Positions 33,712 to 43,696 are shown, counted from the stretch's first letter. The stretch: DNA of 64,000 nucleotides from Pedobacter changchengzhani (GCF_004354365.1 NZ_SJCY01000009.1:62001-126000), one strand, 5' to 3'. Notes: generated by a model not told the origin, from the sequence alone. Numbers and translations: made by a program.

Positions 33712-34341
33712 ATGGAAGTTAAAGTAATAAACATTTCAGGTAAAGAAACAGGTGCCAAGGTGCAACTTCCTGAATCGGTATTCGGTATCGAGCCTAACGA
33801 CCACGCAATTTATTTGGATGTAAAGCAATTTTTGGCTAACCAACGTCAAGGTACTCACAAATCTAAGCAACGTAATGAGATTGCTGGTTCTACCCGCAAA
33901 TTATACAAGCAAAAAGGTACAGGTGGTGCCCGTGCCGGTAGCATTAAATCTCCGTTATTTAACGGTGGTGGTCGTGTTTTCGGTCCTCAGCCCCGTGATT
34001 ACAGTTTTAAATTGAATAAAAAACTTAAAGTATTGGCACGTAAATCTGCTTTAGCTTACAAAGCAAAAGATAACAACGTGGTAGTATTAGAAGATTTTAC
34101 TTTCGATAGCATTAAAACTAAAAGCTATGCAAGTTTAATTGCTGCCTTAAATGTAGGTAACGAAAAAACTTTGTTGGTTTTACCTGCACAAAATAACAAT
34201 ATCTATTTATCAAGCAGAAACATACAGAAAACTAAAGTGATTACTGCAGCGGATTTGAATACTTATGATGTATTAAATGCTGGCGTACTTGTGTTAACTA
34301 CAAATTCTGTTAAAAGTTTAGAGGAGGCATTTGCCAAATAA
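33712..34341 (+). CDS. rplD: 50S ribosomal protein L4
   Basis: 209 residues, full length. L4 lines the exit tunnel and in E. coli also represses its own operon. Typical features: [28 protein letters not shown] (the tunnel loop, about 48-75), F-G-P-Q-P-R-D-Y, and the later [12 protein letters not shown]. The gene starts two bases after the rplC stop codon and its own stop is followed at once by rplW. Confidence 0.97.
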   Translation: MEVKVINISGKETGAKVQLPESVFGIEPNDHAIYLDVKQFLANQRQGTHKSKQRNEIAGSTRKLYKQKGTGGARAGSIKSPLFNGGGRVFGPQPRDYSFKLNKKLKVLARKSALAYKAKDNNVVVLEDFTFDSIKTKSYASLIAALNVGNEKTLLVLPAQNNNIYLSSRNIQKTKVITAADLNTYDVLNAGVLVLTTNSVKSLEEAFAK

Positions 34342-34342
34342 T

Positions 34343-34633
34343 ATGGAAATTTTAAAAAGACCAATATTAACCGAAAAAGCTTCAGCTTTAACTGAAAAAC
34401 TAAATGTTTTCACGTTTGGCGTTAACCACAAAGCAAATAAAATTCAGATCAAAACTGCAATTGAAAAGCTTTATGGTGTTACAATCGTATCAATCAATAC
34501 TATGGTTGTAGATGGTAAAGCTAAATCTCGTTACACTAAAGCAGGTTTTGTTTCTGGCCGTAGCCCGAAATACAAAAAAGCTATTGTAACCTTGAAAGCT
34601 GGAGAGACAATAGATTATTACGCAAATCTTTAA
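34343..34633 (+). CDS. rplW: 50S ribosomal protein L23
   Basis: 96 residues from the ATG at 34343, giving the normal N-terminus M-E-I-L-K-R-P-I-L-T-E-K. A start at 34331 would overlap rplD. L23 sits at the tunnel exit and docks the trigger factor and SRP. The K-I-Q-I-K-x-A-I-E-K-L-Y-G-V and V-V-D-G-K-x-K segments are present; the loop is of the short bacterial type. Confidence 0.97.
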   Translation: MEILKRPILTEKASALTEKLNVFTFGVNHKANKIQIKTAIEKLYGVTIVSINTMVVDGKAKSRYTKAGFVSGRSPKYKKAIVTLKAGETIDYYANL

Positions 34634-34653
34634 TTTAATTATTAATTATAACT

Positions 34654-35478
34654 ATGGGCTTAAGAAAATTTAAACCAGTTACTCCCGGAACCCGTTTTAG
34701 GGTAGGCGCAAGCTTTTCGGAGATTACAGCAACCAAGCCCGAAAAATCATTGGTTGTATCATCAAAAAAGTCTGGTGGACGTAACAATACAGGAAAGATG
34801 ACTATGCGCTACATGGGTGGTGGACATAAGAAATCTTATCGTTTAATCGATTTCAAACGCGATAAATTCGACATTCCTGCAACAGTAGCTACTGTTGAAT
34901 ACGATCCTAACCGTACTGCCCGCATTGCATTATTACATTATGCAGATGGCGAGAAGCGTTACATTATTGCTCCTGAAGGATTGCAAGTTGGTTCGGTATT
35001 ATTATCGGGCGATACTGCAGTGCCAGAAGTAGGTAACACTTTAAAATTATCAAACATTCCATTAGGTTCTATCGTGCACAACGTAGAAATCCATCCTGGA
35101 AAAGGAGCGCAATTGGCTCGTAGTGCTGGTGCTTATGCACAATTAGCAGCACGCGATGGTAAGTACGCAACTTTAAAAATGCCTTCAGGCGAAACCCGTT
35201 TAATATTGACTACTTGTCTTGCTACTATCGGTTCGGTATCTAATTCAGATCACGCAAACGAAGTATTAGGTAAAGCTGGTCGTAAGCGCTGGTTGGGCCG
35301 TCGTCCGAGAACTAGACCGGTAGCGATGAACCCTGTCGATCACCCAATGGGTGGTGGTGAAGGTAGATCATCAGGTGGTCACCCTCGTTCAAGAAATGGC
35401 GTTTTAGCTAAAGGCTACAAAACCAGAGAACTGAAAAAATATTCTAATCGTTACATCATAGAGAGAAGGAAGAAATAA
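34654..35478 (+). CDS. rplB: 50S ribosomal protein L2
   Basis: 274 residues, full length. L2 is needed for subunit joining and peptidyl transfer. The core carries the R-N[16 protein letters not shown] and the [12 protein letters not shown] catalytic-site loop around residue 230 with its histidine. The stop codon TAA overlaps the rpsS start by one base (TAATG), so they are translationally coupled. Confidence 0.99.
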   Translation: MGLRKFKPVTPGTRFRVGASFSEITATKPEKSLVVSSKKSGGRNNTGKMTMRYMGGGHKKSYRLIDFKRDKFDIPATVATVEYDPNRTARIALLHYADGEKRYIIAPEGLQVGSVLLSGDTAVPEVGNTLKLSNIPLGSIVHNVEIHPGKGAQLARSAGAYAQLAARDGKYATLKMPSGETRLILTTCLATIGSVSNSDHANEVLGKAGRKRWLGRRPRTRPVAMNPVDHPMGGGEGRSSGGHPRSRNGVLAKGYKTRELKKYSNRYIIERRKK

Positions 35479-35744
35479 TGGCTCGTTCGATAAAAAAAGG
35501 ACCTTATATTGACCATAACGTAGAGAAAAAAGTAAACTCTATGAATGATTCAGGCAAAAAGTCTGTAATCAAAACTTGGTCACGCAGATCGATGATTTCA
35601 CCAGATTTCGTGAATCATACATTTGCAGTACACAATGGAAATAAATTTATTCCGGTGTATGTTACAGAAAACATGGTTGGTCACAAGTTGGGAGAATTTG
35701 CTCCAACCAGAACATTTAGAGGACACTCTGAAAAGAAAAAATAA
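35478..35744 (+). CDS. rpsS: 30S ribosomal protein S19
   Basis: 88 residues. S19 pairs with S13 in the head of the 30S subunit. [36 protein letters not shown] and the closing [12 protein letters not shown] mark the family. It overlaps rplB by one base. Confidence 0.99.
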   Translation: MARSIKKGPYIDHNVEKKVNSMNDSGKKSVIKTWSRRSMISPDFVNHTFAVHNGNKFIPVYVTENMVGHKLGEFAPTRTFRGHSEKKK

Positions 35745-35751
35745 TTAGACA

Positions 35752-36114
35752 ATGGAAGCAATAGCAAAATTAAACAATTGTCCAACCTCACCGCGTAAGA
35801 TGCGTTTGGTTGTAGATCTGATCAGAGGTGAACGTGTAGAAAAAGCATTAAGCATTTTAAAATTCACCAATAAAGAAGTAGCAATACGTGTTGAAAAACT
35901 ATTATTATCAGCTATAAAAAACTGGGAATCTAAAAATGACGGTGCTCGCCCTGAAGAAAACCAATTGTTCGTAAAAACAATTATGGTAGATGGTGGCCGT
36001 CAGTTAAAACGCTTACGTCCAGCACCGCAAGGTCGTGGATATAGAATTCGTAAACGTTCTAATCACGTTACTCTGATTGTAGATAGTAAAAAAACAGAAA
36101 CAACTCAAAACTAA
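35752..36114 (+). CDS. rplV: 50S ribosomal protein L22
   Basis: 120 residues. L22 reaches into the exit tunnel; its loop governs erythromycin action. The signature [28 protein letters not shown] (about 82-108) is intact. The N-terminus [19 protein letters not shown] is normal. Confidence 0.98.
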   Translation: MEAIAKLNNCPTSPRKMRLVVDLIRGERVEKALSILKFTNKEVAIRVEKLLLSAIKNWESKNDGARPEENQLFVKTIMVDGGRQLKRLRPAPQGRGYRIRKRSNHVTLIVDSKKTETTQN

Positions 36115-36123
36115 TTTTAGGAA

Positions 36124-36978
36124 ATGGGACAAAAAGCAAATCCAATAGGAGCCAGATTAGGTATCATCAAAGGATGGGATTCTAACTGGTTCGGCGGCAA
36201 CAACTATTCCGAAAAATTAGTTGAAGATGAAAAAATAAGAAAATACCTTTCTGCTCGTATTGCTAAAGGTGGTGTTGCAAAAGTTGTGATCGAACGTACG
36301 TTAAAGCGTATCACGGTAACAATTCACACAGCTCGCCCAGGTATCGTAATCGGTAAAGCAGGTGCTGAGGTTGATAAAATCAAAGAAGAGTTAAAGAAAT
36401 TGACTAAAAAGGAAATTCAGATTAACATTTTTGAAATTAAACGTCCAGAACTTGATGCACAATTAGTTGCAGAAGGTGTTGCAAAACAATTGGAAGCTAG
36501 AATCTCTTTCCGTAGAGCAATGAAAACTTCTATCGCATCAACCATGCGTATGGGTGCTGAAGGTATAAAAATCATGACTTCTGGTCGTTTAGGTGGTGCT
36601 GAAATGGCACGTTCTGAGCAGTACAAAGAAGGAAGAGTGCCTTTGCATACTTTCCGTGCTGATATTGACTATGCATTAGCTGAAGCTTTAACTACTTATG
36701 GTAAAATAGGTGTTAAAGTATGGATTATGAAAGGCGAGGTTTATGGAAAACGTGATTTGTCTCCAAACATTGGTGCAACAAACAACGGTCCTAAAGGCGC
36801 ATCTGATAAACCAGCATTTGGTGGCAGAGATAGCAGAGGTGGCGGTGGAAGAGACAGCCGTGGCGGTGGTAACGACAGACGTGGTGGAAACCAAGGTGGT
36901 GGTCGTGGTCCAGGTCAAGGTGCTGGCGGAGCAAATAGAGGTGGTGGCGCAGGCGCTAACAGAGGTCCTCGTAAATAA
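36124..36978 (+). CDS. rpsC: 30S ribosomal protein S3 with glycine/arginine-rich tail
   Basis: 284 residues, about 50 longer than E. coli S3. The KH domain loop G-K-A-G-A-E-V and the V-E-R/E-R-T-L-K-R-I parts match S3, which forms part of the mRNA entry and helicase site. The extra tail (about 225-284) is low in complexity, made of G, R, D, S, N and Q, with repeated G-R-D-S-R-G-G-G and G-G-N type units ending in G-P-R-K. The tail resembles RGG-box RNA-binding tails, which is inference. Confidence 0.97.
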   Translation: MGQKANPIGARLGIIKGWDSNWFGGNNYSEKLVEDEKIRKYLSARIAKGGVAKVVIERTLKRITVTIHTARPGIVIGKAGAEVDKIKEELKKLTKKEIQINIFEIKRPELDAQLVAEGVAKQLEARISFRRAMKTSIASTMRMGAEGIKIMTSGRLGGAEMARSEQYKEGRVPLHTFRADIDYALAEALTTYGKIGVKVWIMKGEVYGKRDLSPNIGATNNGPKGASDKPAFGGRDSRGGGGRDSRGGGNDRRGGNQGGGRGPGQGAGGANRGGGAGANRGPRK

Positions 36979-37018
36979 TTGATTTATAAACATCGTTTAA
37001 CGATTAGAACAAAATAAA

Positions 37019-37441
37019 ATGTTACAGCCAAAAAGAACCAAGTTCAGGAAGATGCAAAAAGGCAGAATGAAGGGTTTAGCTTCTCGTGGAGCTGAATTGG
37101 CATTCGGATCTTTCGGTATCAAGTCTTTAGAAGCTACTTGGATCACAAGTCGCCAGATAGAGGCTGCCCGTATCGCCGTAACTCGTTTCATGAAACGTGA
37201 AGGCCAAGTATGGATCAGGATTTTCCCGGACAAACCGGTAACTAAAAAGCCTGCTGAAGTACGTATGGGTAAAGGTAAAGGTGCTCCTGAATATTGGGTA
37301 GCCGTAGTTAGACCAGGAAGAGTAATTTTCGAAGCAGAAGGCGTTCCAATGGAAGTTGCCAAAGAAGCATTGCGCTTAGCTGCACAGAAACTACCAATCC
37401 AAACTAAATTTGTAGTACGTAGAGATTACGTAGAAGCATAG
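37019..37441 (+). CDS. rplP: 50S ribosomal protein L16
   Basis: 140 residues. L16 lies by the A-site finger and helps tRNA accommodation. Normal marks: [17 protein letters not shown]-x-F-G-I-K-S/[14 protein letters not shown] and P[21 protein letters not shown]. It follows rpsC by 40 bases. Confidence 0.98.
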   Translation: MLQPKRTKFRKMQKGRMKGLASRGAELAFGSFGIKSLEATWITSRQIEAARIAVTRFMKREGQVWIRIFPDKPVTKKPAEVRMGKGKGAPEYWVAVVRPGRVIFEAEGVPMEVAKEALRLAAQKLPIQTKFVVRRDYVEA

Positions 37442-37514
37442 TAAAGTTGTTGAGATGAATGTTGTACATACTTGTTTATATAACCGCTACACTCAACCGT
37501 AAAGAAAAATAAAA

Positions 37515-37727
37515 ATGAAAAATTCAGAAATCACAGGGCTTTCAAAAGAAGAATTAGTAGCTAAGATTACGGAAGAAAAAGAGAACTTATCAAAATTAAA
37601 GTTTGCTCACACTATTTCTGCTATCGAAAATCCTTCCCGTATTGGAAAAGTAAGGAAAGACATAGCCCGTTTAAACACTGAGTTGACGAAAGTGAAAAAC
37701 ACTGAGTCAGCTACTGAAACTAATTAA
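37515..37727 (+). CDS. rpmC: 50S ribosomal protein L29
   Basis: 70 residues. L29 is at the tunnel exit next to L23. The [10 protein letters not shown] and L-K-F-A-H...[18 protein letters not shown] motifs are clear. The 73-base spacer after rplP has no terminator. Confidence 0.95.
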   Translation: MKNSEITGLSKEELVAKITEEKENLSKLKFAHTISAIENPSRIGKVRKDIARLNTELTKVKNTESATETN

Positions 37728-37740
37728 TTTGATAGTCGAA

Positions 37741-37995
37741 ATGGAAAGACAATTAAGAAAAACAAGAACAGGGTTAGTTGTAAGCAACAAAATGGAGAAA
37801 TCTGTTGTAGTGAGCGTAGAACGTAAAGTGAAGCACCCAATTTATGGCAAGTTCGTAAAGAAAACTACCAAATTTATGGCTCACGATGAGAAGAACGAAT
37901 GTGGTATCGGTGATACTGTATTAATTATGGAAACTCGTCCTTTGAGTAAGAACAAGAACTGGAGATTGGTACAAATTTTAGAAAGAGCTAAATAA
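37741..37995 (+). CDS. rpsQ: 30S ribosomal protein S17
   Basis: 84 residues from the ATG at 37741, giving [11 protein letters not shown]; an earlier in-frame start would only add four residues. S17 binds helices 7 and 11 of 16S rRNA. The V-V-S-x-K-M-E-K-S-V-V-V and [11 protein letters not shown] segments match the family. Confidence 0.97.
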   Translation: MERQLRKTRTGLVVSNKMEKSVVVSVERKVKHPIYGKFVKKTTKFMAHDEKNECGIGDTVLIMETRPLSKNKNWRLVQILERAK

Positions 37996-37996
37996 G

Positions 37997-38365
37997 ATGG
38001 TACAACAAGAATCAAGATTAAACGTTGCTGATAACAGTGGCGCTAAAGAAGTGTTGGTAATTCGTGTGCTAGGTGGAACCGGCAAACGTTACGCTTCAAT
38101 TGGAGATAAAGTAGTTGTTACCGTAAAAAGTGCTATACCGTCAGGTAACATTAAAAAAGGTACAGTTTCTAAAGCAGTAGTGGTTAGAGTTAAAAAGGAA
38201 ATCCGTCGTAAAGATGGTTCTTATATCCGTTTTGACGATAATGCAGCTGTATTATTGAACGCACAGGATGAGCCAAGAGGTACACGTATCTTTGGCCCGG
38301 TTGCGAGAGAACTACGTGAAAAACAATTCATGAAAATTGTATCATTAGCACCGGAGGTATTATAA
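37997..38365 (+). CDS. rplN: 50S ribosomal protein L14
   Basis: 122 residues, normal length. L14 sits on the subunit interface. [17 protein letters not shown] and [13 protein letters not shown] confirm it. The gene begins two bases after rpsQ and ends one base before rplX. Confidence 0.99.
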   Translation: MVQQESRLNVADNSGAKEVLVIRVLGGTGKRYASIGDKVVVTVKSAIPSGNIKKGTVSKAVVVRVKKEIRRKDGSYIRFDDNAAVLLNAQDEPRGTRIFGPVARELREKQFMKIVSLAPEVL

Positions 38366-38366
38366 A

Positions 38367-38708
38367 ATGGGAAACAAAGTAAATACACCATCAAAACTTA
38401 AAATCCGCACAGGAGATTTAGTTAAAATCATTGCTGGCGATTCAAAAGGTCAACAAGGTAAAGTACTTACGGTACTTAAAGAAAAAAACAGAGCCATTGT
38501 AGAAGGCGTTAATTTAGTATCTAAACATACTAAACCAAATGCTGCAAATCCTAACGGTGGTATTATTAAAAAAGAAGCTGCTCTTCACATATCTAACTTG
38601 ATGTTGGTTGATCCAAAATCTGGTAAAGCTACTCGCGTAGGCCGTAAGGTTAATGCGGATGGTAAAATCGTTAGAGTTGCTAAAATTTCAGGAGAGGAGA
38701 TTAAATAA
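38367..38708 (+). CDS. rplX: 50S ribosomal protein L24
   Basis: 113 residues. An assembly initiator with a KOW motif, present here at [17 protein letters not shown] (about 17-34). The [10 protein letters not shown] segment is typical. Its stop overlaps the rplE start by one base. Confidence 0.98.
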   Translation: MGNKVNTPSKLKIRTGDLVKIIAGDSKGQQGKVLTVLKEKNRAIVEGVNLVSKHTKPNAANPNGGIIKKEAALHISNLMLVDPKSGKATRVGRKVNADGKIVRVAKISGEEIK

Positions 38709-39271
38709 TGGCTACACCTAGATTAAAAAGCAAATACAAAGAAGAAGTTGTAAATGCACTAAAAGAAAAATTCCAGTATAAAACTGTAATGCAGGTTCCA
38801 AAATTGGAAAAAATCTGTATCAATCAGGGTGTTGGTCGTTTCTCTGTTACAGATAAAAAGATTATGGATACTACAATCGTTGAGTTGTCAACCATCACTG
38901 GTCAACAAGCGGTTCCGGCTAATTCAAAGAAAGATATCTCAAACTTTAAGTTGCGTAAAGGTATGCCAGTGGGTGTACGCGTTACTTTACGTGATAATAA
39001 CATGTATGAGTTCTTAGATCGTTTAATTTCTGTAGCTTTGCCACGTATTCGTGATTTTAAAGGTATTAACGAAAAAGGATTTGATGGAAGAGGTAATTAT
39101 ACGTTAGGTGTTACCGAACAAATTATCTTTCCAGAGATAAATATCGATAAAATAAATAAAATTTTAGGTATGGATATAACTTTCGTAACTTCGGCAAAAT
39201 CAGACGTTGAAGCTTTAGAGTTATTGAAGCAATTCGGATTACCATTTAAAAATCAAAAAACAGCAGAATAA
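38708..39271 (+). CDS. rplE: 50S ribosomal protein L5
   Basis: 187 residues. L5 carries the 5S rRNA and forms bridge B1b. Clear R-L-K-S-K-Y, K-I-x-I-N-Q-G-V-G, [10 protein letters not shown] and [17 protein letters not shown] marks. Its stop overlaps rpsN by one base. Confidence 0.99.
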   Translation: MATPRLKSKYKEEVVNALKEKFQYKTVMQVPKLEKICINQGVGRFSVTDKKIMDTTIVELSTITGQQAVPANSKKDISNFKLRKGMPVGVRVTLRDNNMYEFLDRLISVALPRIRDFKGINEKGFDGRGNYTLGVTEQIIFPEINIDKINKILGMDITFVTSAKSDVEALELLKQFGLPFKNQKTAE

Positions 39272-39540
39272 TGGCAAAAGAAGGTGTAAAAGCACGCGAA
39301 GTTAAGCGCCAAAAATTGGTAGCTAGATACGCTGAAAAACGTGCCGCTTTAAAAGCAGCAGGAGATTTCGAAGGTTTAGATAAATTACCTAAAAATTCAT
39401 CTCCAGTACGTTTACACAACCGTTGTAAATTAACTGGTCGCCCACGTGGTTATATGCGTACTTTCGGTATTTCGAGGGTTACGTTTCGCCAAATGGCACT
39501 AGACGGTAAAATACCAGGTGTTAAAAAAGCATCTTGGTAA
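39271..39540 (+). CDS. rpsN: 30S ribosomal protein S14, zinc-free type
   Basis: 89 residues, the longer C-minus (non-zinc) form: [12 protein letters not shown] and R[10 protein letters not shown] are present but the CxxC pairs of the short zinc form are missing. S14 helps to assemble the 30S head. After its stop the operon is interrupted by a 151-base spacer with repeats. Confidence 0.98.
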   Translation: MAKEGVKAREVKRQKLVARYAEKRAALKAAGDFEGLDKLPKNSSPVRLHNRCKLTGRPRGYMRTFGISRVTFRQMALDGKIPGVKKASW

Positions 39541-39549
39541 TAAAAGTAG

Positions 39550-39606
39550 TAAGTATTTAGTATCAAGTATCGAGACCGATTGGTTTCTTGATACTTGATA
39601 CTTATG
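39550..39606. repeat. AGTATCR heptamer inverted arms (rpsN-rpsH spacer)
   Basis: Left arm: AAGTATT, TAGTATC, AAGTATC, then GAGA (39551-39575). Right arm: TCTTGAT, ACTTGAT, ACTTATG (39586-39606), close to its reverse complement. It repeats the heptamer seen after fusA at 15044-15108 and lies in the transcribed gap of the spc-type operon. Confidence 0.75.
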
Positions 39607-39635
39607 TCTTTATACTCAAAAAAAGAATTTTAACC

Positions 39636-39678
39636 GATAGCAGGTCCCATCGCCGGGTGGTGAAAGGAAACCACTATC
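39636..39678 (+). promoter_or_regulatory. GC-rich leader structure before rpsH
   Basis: GATAG at 39636 pairs with CTATC at 39674; inside are CCC/GGG (39646-39648, 39655-39657) and an alternative GTGGT/ACCAC pair. It is more GC-rich than the rest of the gap and sits 14 bases before the rpsH ATG. In E. coli S8 represses the spc operon by binding a similar structured mRNA; a parallel role is inference. Confidence 0.35.
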
Positions 39679-39691
39679 AAAAACAATAATA

Positions 39692-40090
39692 ATGTATACA
39701 GATCCAATAGCAGATTATTTAACAAGAGTAAGGAATGCCATTAAGGCCAACCACCGTGTTGTAGAAATTCCTGCATCAAACCTTAAAAAAGAAATTACTA
39801 AAGTTCTTTTCGACAAAGGTTACATCGCGAACTACAAGTTTGAAGATACTACAGTTCAAGGCACTATCAAAATTGCTTTGAAATACAATCCAATTACTAA
39901 AGTTCCTGCTATTCGTACTTTGATGCGAATTAGTAAACCAGGTTTGAGAAACTACGCTGGTGTAGAAAATATGCCAAGAGTATTAAACGGTTTAGGTATC
40001 GCAATCTTATCTACTTCTAAAGGTGTAATGACTGATAAAGAAGCAGCCAAATTAAACATTGGTGGTGAGGTATTGTGTCACGTTTATTAA
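39692..40090 (+). CDS. rpsH: 30S ribosomal protein S8
   Basis: 132 residues. S8 binds central 16S rRNA and in E. coli represses the spc operon. M-Y-T-D-P-I-A-D-Y-L-T-R-V-R-N-A, L-M-R-I-S-K-P-G-L-R and the closing G-I-A-I-L-S-T-S-K-G-V-M-T-D-K-E-A confirm it. A structured leader (39636-39678) lies just upstream. Confidence 0.99.
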   Translation: MYTDPIADYLTRVRNAIKANHRVVEIPASNLKKEITKVLFDKGYIANYKFEDTTVQGTIKIALKYNPITKVPAIRTLMRISKPGLRNYAGVENMPRVLNGLGIAILSTSKGVMTDKEAAKLNIGGEVLCHVY

Positions 40091-40109
40091 TTAATAGGAG
40101 AACAGCACA

Positions 40110-40667
40110 ATGTCAAGAATAGGAAAAGCCCCAATCACAATCCCTGCAGGTGTTACCATCTCGGTATCGAAAGATAACGTAGTTAGTGTAAAAGGCCCTA
40201 AAGGTGAATTAACACAAGCAGTAGATTCAGATATCACTGTAAGTCAAGAAGACGGAATCTTAACAGTTTCACGTCCATCAGAACAAAAGAAACACAAAGC
40301 ATTACATGGTTTATACCGTTCATTGCTTAACAATATGGTTATTGGTGTTACGGATGGTTATAAATTACAACAAGAATTAGTAGGTGTTGGTTATCGTGCT
40401 ACAAACACAGGTAATACATTAGATCTGGTTTTAGGTTATTCTCACCATTACGTATTTCAATTACCAGAAGAGATTAAAGTAACCACCACATCAGAAAAAG
40501 GTCAAACACCTAAAATTATTTTAGAAAGTATTGACAAACAATTGATCGGTCAGGTAGCTGCGAAGATTCGTTCGTTACGTGCACCAGAGCCTTACAAAGG
40601 TAAAGGTATCAAGTTTGTAGGTGAAGTGTTAAGAAGAAAAGCAGGTAAATCAGCATCTAAGAAATAG
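40110..40667 (+). CDS. rplF: 50S ribosomal protein L6
   Basis: 185 residues. L6 is near the sarcin-ricin loop and needed for factor binding. [15 protein letters not shown] and [14 protein letters not shown] are family marks. It follows rpsH with a purine-rich AATAGGAGAACAGC stretch before the ATG. Confidence 0.98.
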   Translation: MSRIGKAPITIPAGVTISVSKDNVVSVKGPKGELTQAVDSDITVSQEDGILTVSRPSEQKKHKALHGLYRSLLNNMVIGVTDGYKLQQELVGVGYRATNTGNTLDLVLGYSHHYVFQLPEEIKVTTTSEKGQTPKIILESIDKQLIGQVAAKIRSLRAPEPYKGKGIKFVGEVLRRKAGKSASKK

Positions 40668-40672
40668 TAATC

Positions 40673-41026
40673 ATGGCAGGTAAAAAATTATCAAGAAGAG
40701 ATCGTATTAAAAAAGGGATCCGTAAAAGACTCACTGGTTCTGAGGAACGTCCAAGATTATCAGTATTTAGAAGCAATAAAGGGATTTATGCGCAAGTAAT
40801 TAACGATGTTACTGGTACAACAATAGCTTCAGCATCATCTTTATCAAAAGATTTTTCTGGAACAGGTAACAAGAGTGACCAATCTTTAGCTGTAGGTAAA
40901 CTAGTTGGAGAGAAAGCAATCGCTGCAGGTGTTAAAGAAGTTGTTTTTGATAGAAATGGCTATTTATACCACGGTCGTATTAAATCGTTGGCCGATGGTG
41001 CACGCGAAGCTGGTCTAGTTTTTTAA
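40673..41026 (+). CDS. rplR: 50S ribosomal protein L18
   Basis: 117 residues. Binds 5S rRNA with L5. [20 protein letters not shown] and [26 protein letters not shown] are intact. Five bases after rplF. Confidence 0.98.
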   Translation: MAGKKLSRRDRIKKGIRKRLTGSEERPRLSVFRSNKGIYAQVINDVTGTTIASASSLSKDFSGTGNKSDQSLAVGKLVGEKAIAAGVKEVVFDRNGYLYHGRIKSLADGAREAGLVF

Positions 41027-41043
41027 TCAGAAGAATAAGAAAG

Positions 41044-41562
41044 ATGTCAACTATTAATATAAAAAGAGTAAAAACCACCGATATTGAATTAAAAGATCGT
41101 TTGGTTAGTATACAACGTGTTGCCAAAGTAACCAAAGGTGGTCGTACTTTCAGCTTTTCGGCCATTGTGGTTGTGGGTGATGAGAACGGTGTTGTTGGTT
41201 TCGGTTTAGGTAAAGCGAAAGAAGTAACAGAAGCGATTGCAAAAGGCGTGGATGATGCTAAAAAGAACTTAGTTAAAGTGCCACTTTTAAATGGTACTGT
41301 TCCTCATGAGCAGATTGGTAAATTCTCTGGTGGTTTTGTTTTAATCAAACCAGCAGCGGTAGGTACCGGTGTAATTGCAGGTGGTGCAATGCGTGCAGTA
41401 TTAGAGAGTGCAGGTATACACAATGTATTGGCAAAATCAAAAGGTTCATCTAATCCACACAACGTGGTAAAAGCAACTGTTGATGCGTTGACAAAAATGC
41501 GTGATGCTTATACGATTGCTCAAACTCGTGGTATAGATTTAAATAAAGTTTTTAACGGATAA
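41044..41562 (+). CDS. rpsE: 30S ribosomal protein S5
   Basis: 172 residues. S5 helps accuracy and mRNA unwinding. [27 protein letters not shown] and [15 protein letters not shown] are present. Codon positions linked with spectinomycin resistance look wild-type in the K-V-T-K-G-G-R loop. Confidence 0.98.
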   Translation: MSTINIKRVKTTDIELKDRLVSIQRVAKVTKGGRTFSFSAIVVVGDENGVVGFGLGKAKEVTEAIAKGVDDAKKNLVKVPLLNGTVPHEQIGKFSGGFVLIKPAAVGTGVIAGGAMRAVLESAGIHNVLAKSKGSSNPHNVVKATVDALTKMRDAYTIAQTRGIDLNKVFNG

Positions 41563-41566
41563 TATC

Positions 41567-41746
41567 ATGGCTAAGATCAAAATAACACAAGTAAAAAGTA
41601 TTATCGATAGAAGCGAGCGTCAAAAAAGAACCGTTCAGGCTTTAGGTTTATCTAAAATGAACCAAAGTGTTGAAGTGGAAGCTACGCCACAAATTATCGG
41701 AATGATTCGCAAAGTGAATCATCTGATCGCTATTGAAGCAATTTAA
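41567..41746 (+). CDS. rpmD: 50S ribosomal protein L30
   Basis: 59 residues, normal for L30 but short enough to be missed. M-A-K-I-K-I-T-Q-V-K-S, then R-S-E-R-Q-K-R-T-V-Q-A-L-G-L-S-K-M-N-Q-S-V and G-M-I-R-K-V-N-H-L are typical. The usual neighbour between rpsE and rplO. Confidence 0.97.
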   Translation: MAKIKITQVKSIIDRSERQKRTVQALGLSKMNQSVEVEATPQIIGMIRKVNHLIAIEAI

Positions 41747-41757
41747 AGAATTATCCA

Positions 41758-41823
41758 ATGAGTGAGTTTTGAGTGAGTGAATGCGTATAATGCAAAACAT
41801 TCAATCATTCAAAATTCGGTCAT
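41758..41823. repeat. 26-bp inverted arms, GAGTGAGTTTTGA type (rpmD-rplO spacer)
   Basis: Arms at 41758-41783 and 41798-41823 are reverse complements at 21 of 26 positions, most mismatches allowing G-T pairs; the loop is 14 bases. The left arm is almost the same as 27281-27300 downstream of nrdJ. It lies within the spc-type operon before rplO; there is no T-run. Confidence 0.75.
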
Positions 41824-41881
41824 TATTTATTTATCGTTGTACCTGTTTAGTGAAAGCGAAGGGCAACACAAATTCAAAAAA

Positions 41882-42328
41882 ATGAATTTAAGTAATTTAA
41901 AACCTGCAGTAGGTTCTACAAAAAACAGAAAAAGAATTGGCCGTGGTACAGGTTCAGGCCGTGGCGGAACTTCAACACGTGGTCATAAAGGTGCGGGTTC
42001 TCGTTCTGGTCACAAAAACAAAATTGGTTTTGAAGGTGGTCAAATGCCTTTACAACGTCGTGTGCCTAAAGTTGGTTTTAAGCCAATTAACCGTACAGAA
42101 TATGTTGGTGTAAACTTAGATGTAATTCAAAACCTTGCTGATAAATTTAGTTTAACTACAATAGACTTAGCTATTTTAAAAGAACATGGTTTAGCTTCTA
42201 AAAACGACTTAGTAAAAGTTTTAGGTCGTGGAGAGATTTCAGCTAAATTGTCAATTACAGCAAATGCGTTTTCTGCAACCGCACAAAAGGCTATTGAAGC
42301 AGCAGGTGGTTCAATTGTAAAATTGTAA
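41882..42328 (+). CDS. rplO: 50S ribosomal protein L15
   Basis: 148 residues from the ATG at 41882, giving [12 protein letters not shown]; an upstream in-frame start at 41777 would add 35 residues across the inverted repeat and is rejected. L15 is a late assembly protein. [22 protein letters not shown] and [14 protein letters not shown] are the family marks. Confidence 0.97.
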   Translation: MNLSNLKPAVGSTKNRKRIGRGTGSGRGGTSTRGHKGAGSRSGHKNKIGFEGGQMPLQRRVPKVGFKPINRTEYVGVNLDVIQNLADKFSLTTIDLAILKEHGLASKNDLVKVLGRGEISAKLSITANAFSATAQKAIEAAGGSIVKL

Positions 42329-42336
42329 ATTAATAA

Positions 42337-43689
42337 ATGAAGAAGCTATTTACTACTTTAGGTAATATCTGGAAAATTGAAGAGTTAAAAGAGCGTATTA
42401 TGTTTACGCTCTTAATTCTTTTAGTCTATCGTTTTGTTTCTCACGTGGTTTTGCCAGGTGTAGATCCAACCTCTCCAGCATTAACCAACAATGCAAAATC
42501 AGGAATTTTAGGATTGCTTGATATGTTTGCAGGAGGATCTTTCTCCCGTATTTCTATTTTGGCTTTAGGTGTAATGCCTTATATTTCGGCCTCAATTGTT
42601 GTGCAATTATTGGGTATTGCTGTGCCAACGTTCCAAAAAATGCAAAAGGAGGGTGAAAGTGGTAGAAATAAGTTGAATCAGATTACCCGCTATTTAACCG
42701 TAGCAATTACCATTGTTCAATCAATTGGTTATGTTAAAACCCAAGTACCTGTCGAAGCTATTTTGCCGATAATGGGTACAACTATGTTTTATATCGTTTC
42801 TGTGATCGTTTTAACGGCAGGTACTTTATTTGTAATGTGGTTAGGAGAAAAGATTACTGATAAAGGTATCGGAAACGGAACATCGCTAATCATTATGGTT
42901 GGTATTATTGCCCGCTTACCGAATGCTTTAGCTCAAGAAGTTACTGCACGTGTAGGTTCTGCAAGTGAAGGTGGTGGTCCTGTTGCTTTGGTATTAGAAA
43001 TTGTTGCTTTACTAGCAGTAGTAATGTTTACAGTTTTAATTGTACAAGGTGTACGCAAGGTACCTGTTCAGTATGCTAAAAAAATTGTAGGTAACCGTCA
43101 GTTTGGTGGGGTTCGTCAGTATATTCCTTTAAAGGTAAATGCGGCTGGTGTTATGCCAATCATTTTTGCACAAGCTTTAATGTTTATTCCTGGTGCGCTA
43201 ACTTCATTTGTGCCTTCTTTTCAAGGTTCTTGGTTAATGCAGTTCAGCAACCCAGTATCGTTAGCTTACAGTTTAACATTTGCTTTTCTAATTATTGCTT
43301 TTACTTTCTTCTACACGGCCATTACGGTAAATCCTACTCAAATGAGTGATGATATGAAGAAAAACGGTGGTTTTATTCCGGGTATTAAGCCGGGTTTTGC
43401 AACGTCTAGTTTTATAGATGATGTAATATCTAAAATTACTTTTCCGGGAGCTGTGTTTTTGGCAATTATCGCAATTTTACCTTCAATTGCAGTTAAGTTT
43501 GGTATAAAGCAAGAGTTTGCTCAATTCTTTGGTGGTACATCACTGTTGATTTTAGTAGGCGTTGTTTTAGATACCTTGCAGCAAATTGAAAGTTATTTGT
43601 TAATGCGTCATTACGACGGGTTAATGAAGACAGGAAGAATTACTGGTAGAACAGGCGTGCCTGCTGCAAGTAGTAACGCTGTATTGTAA
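42337..43689 (+). CDS. secY: protein translocase subunit SecY
   Basis: 450 residues, ten membrane segments. SecY forms the protein-conducting channel in the inner membrane. The start lies 9 bases after rplO, as usual. Visible: G-I-L-G-L-L-D-M-F-A-G-G-S-F-S, the M-P-Y-I-S-A-S-I-V-V-Q-L-L plug/pore region, and the cytosolic loop with G-N-R-Q-F-G-G-V-R-Q-Y-I-P-L-K. Next is map, with adk missing, as in relatives. Confidence 0.98.
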   Translation: MKKLFTTLGNIWKIEELKERIMFTLLILLVYRFVSHVVLPGVDPTSPALTNNAKSGILGLLDMFAGGSFSRISILALGVMPYISASIVVQLLGIAVPTFQKMQKEGESGRNKLNQITRYLTVAITIVQSIGYVKTQVPVEAILPIMGTTMFYIVSVIVLTAGTLFVMWLGEKITDKGIGNGTSLIIMVGIIARLPNALAQEVTARVGSASEGGGPVALVLEIVALLAVVMFTVLIVQGVRKVPVQYAKKIVGNRQFGGVRQYIPLKVNAAGVMPIIFAQALMFIPGALTSFVPSFQGSWLMQFSNPVSLAYSLTFAFLIIAFTFFYTAITVNPTQMSDDMKKNGGFIPGIKPGFATSSFIDDVISKITFPGAVFLAIIAILPSIAVKFGIKQEFAQFFGGTSLLILVGVVLDTLQQIESYLLMRHYDGLMKTGRITGRTGVPAASSNAVL

Positions 43690-43696
43690 TTATATT

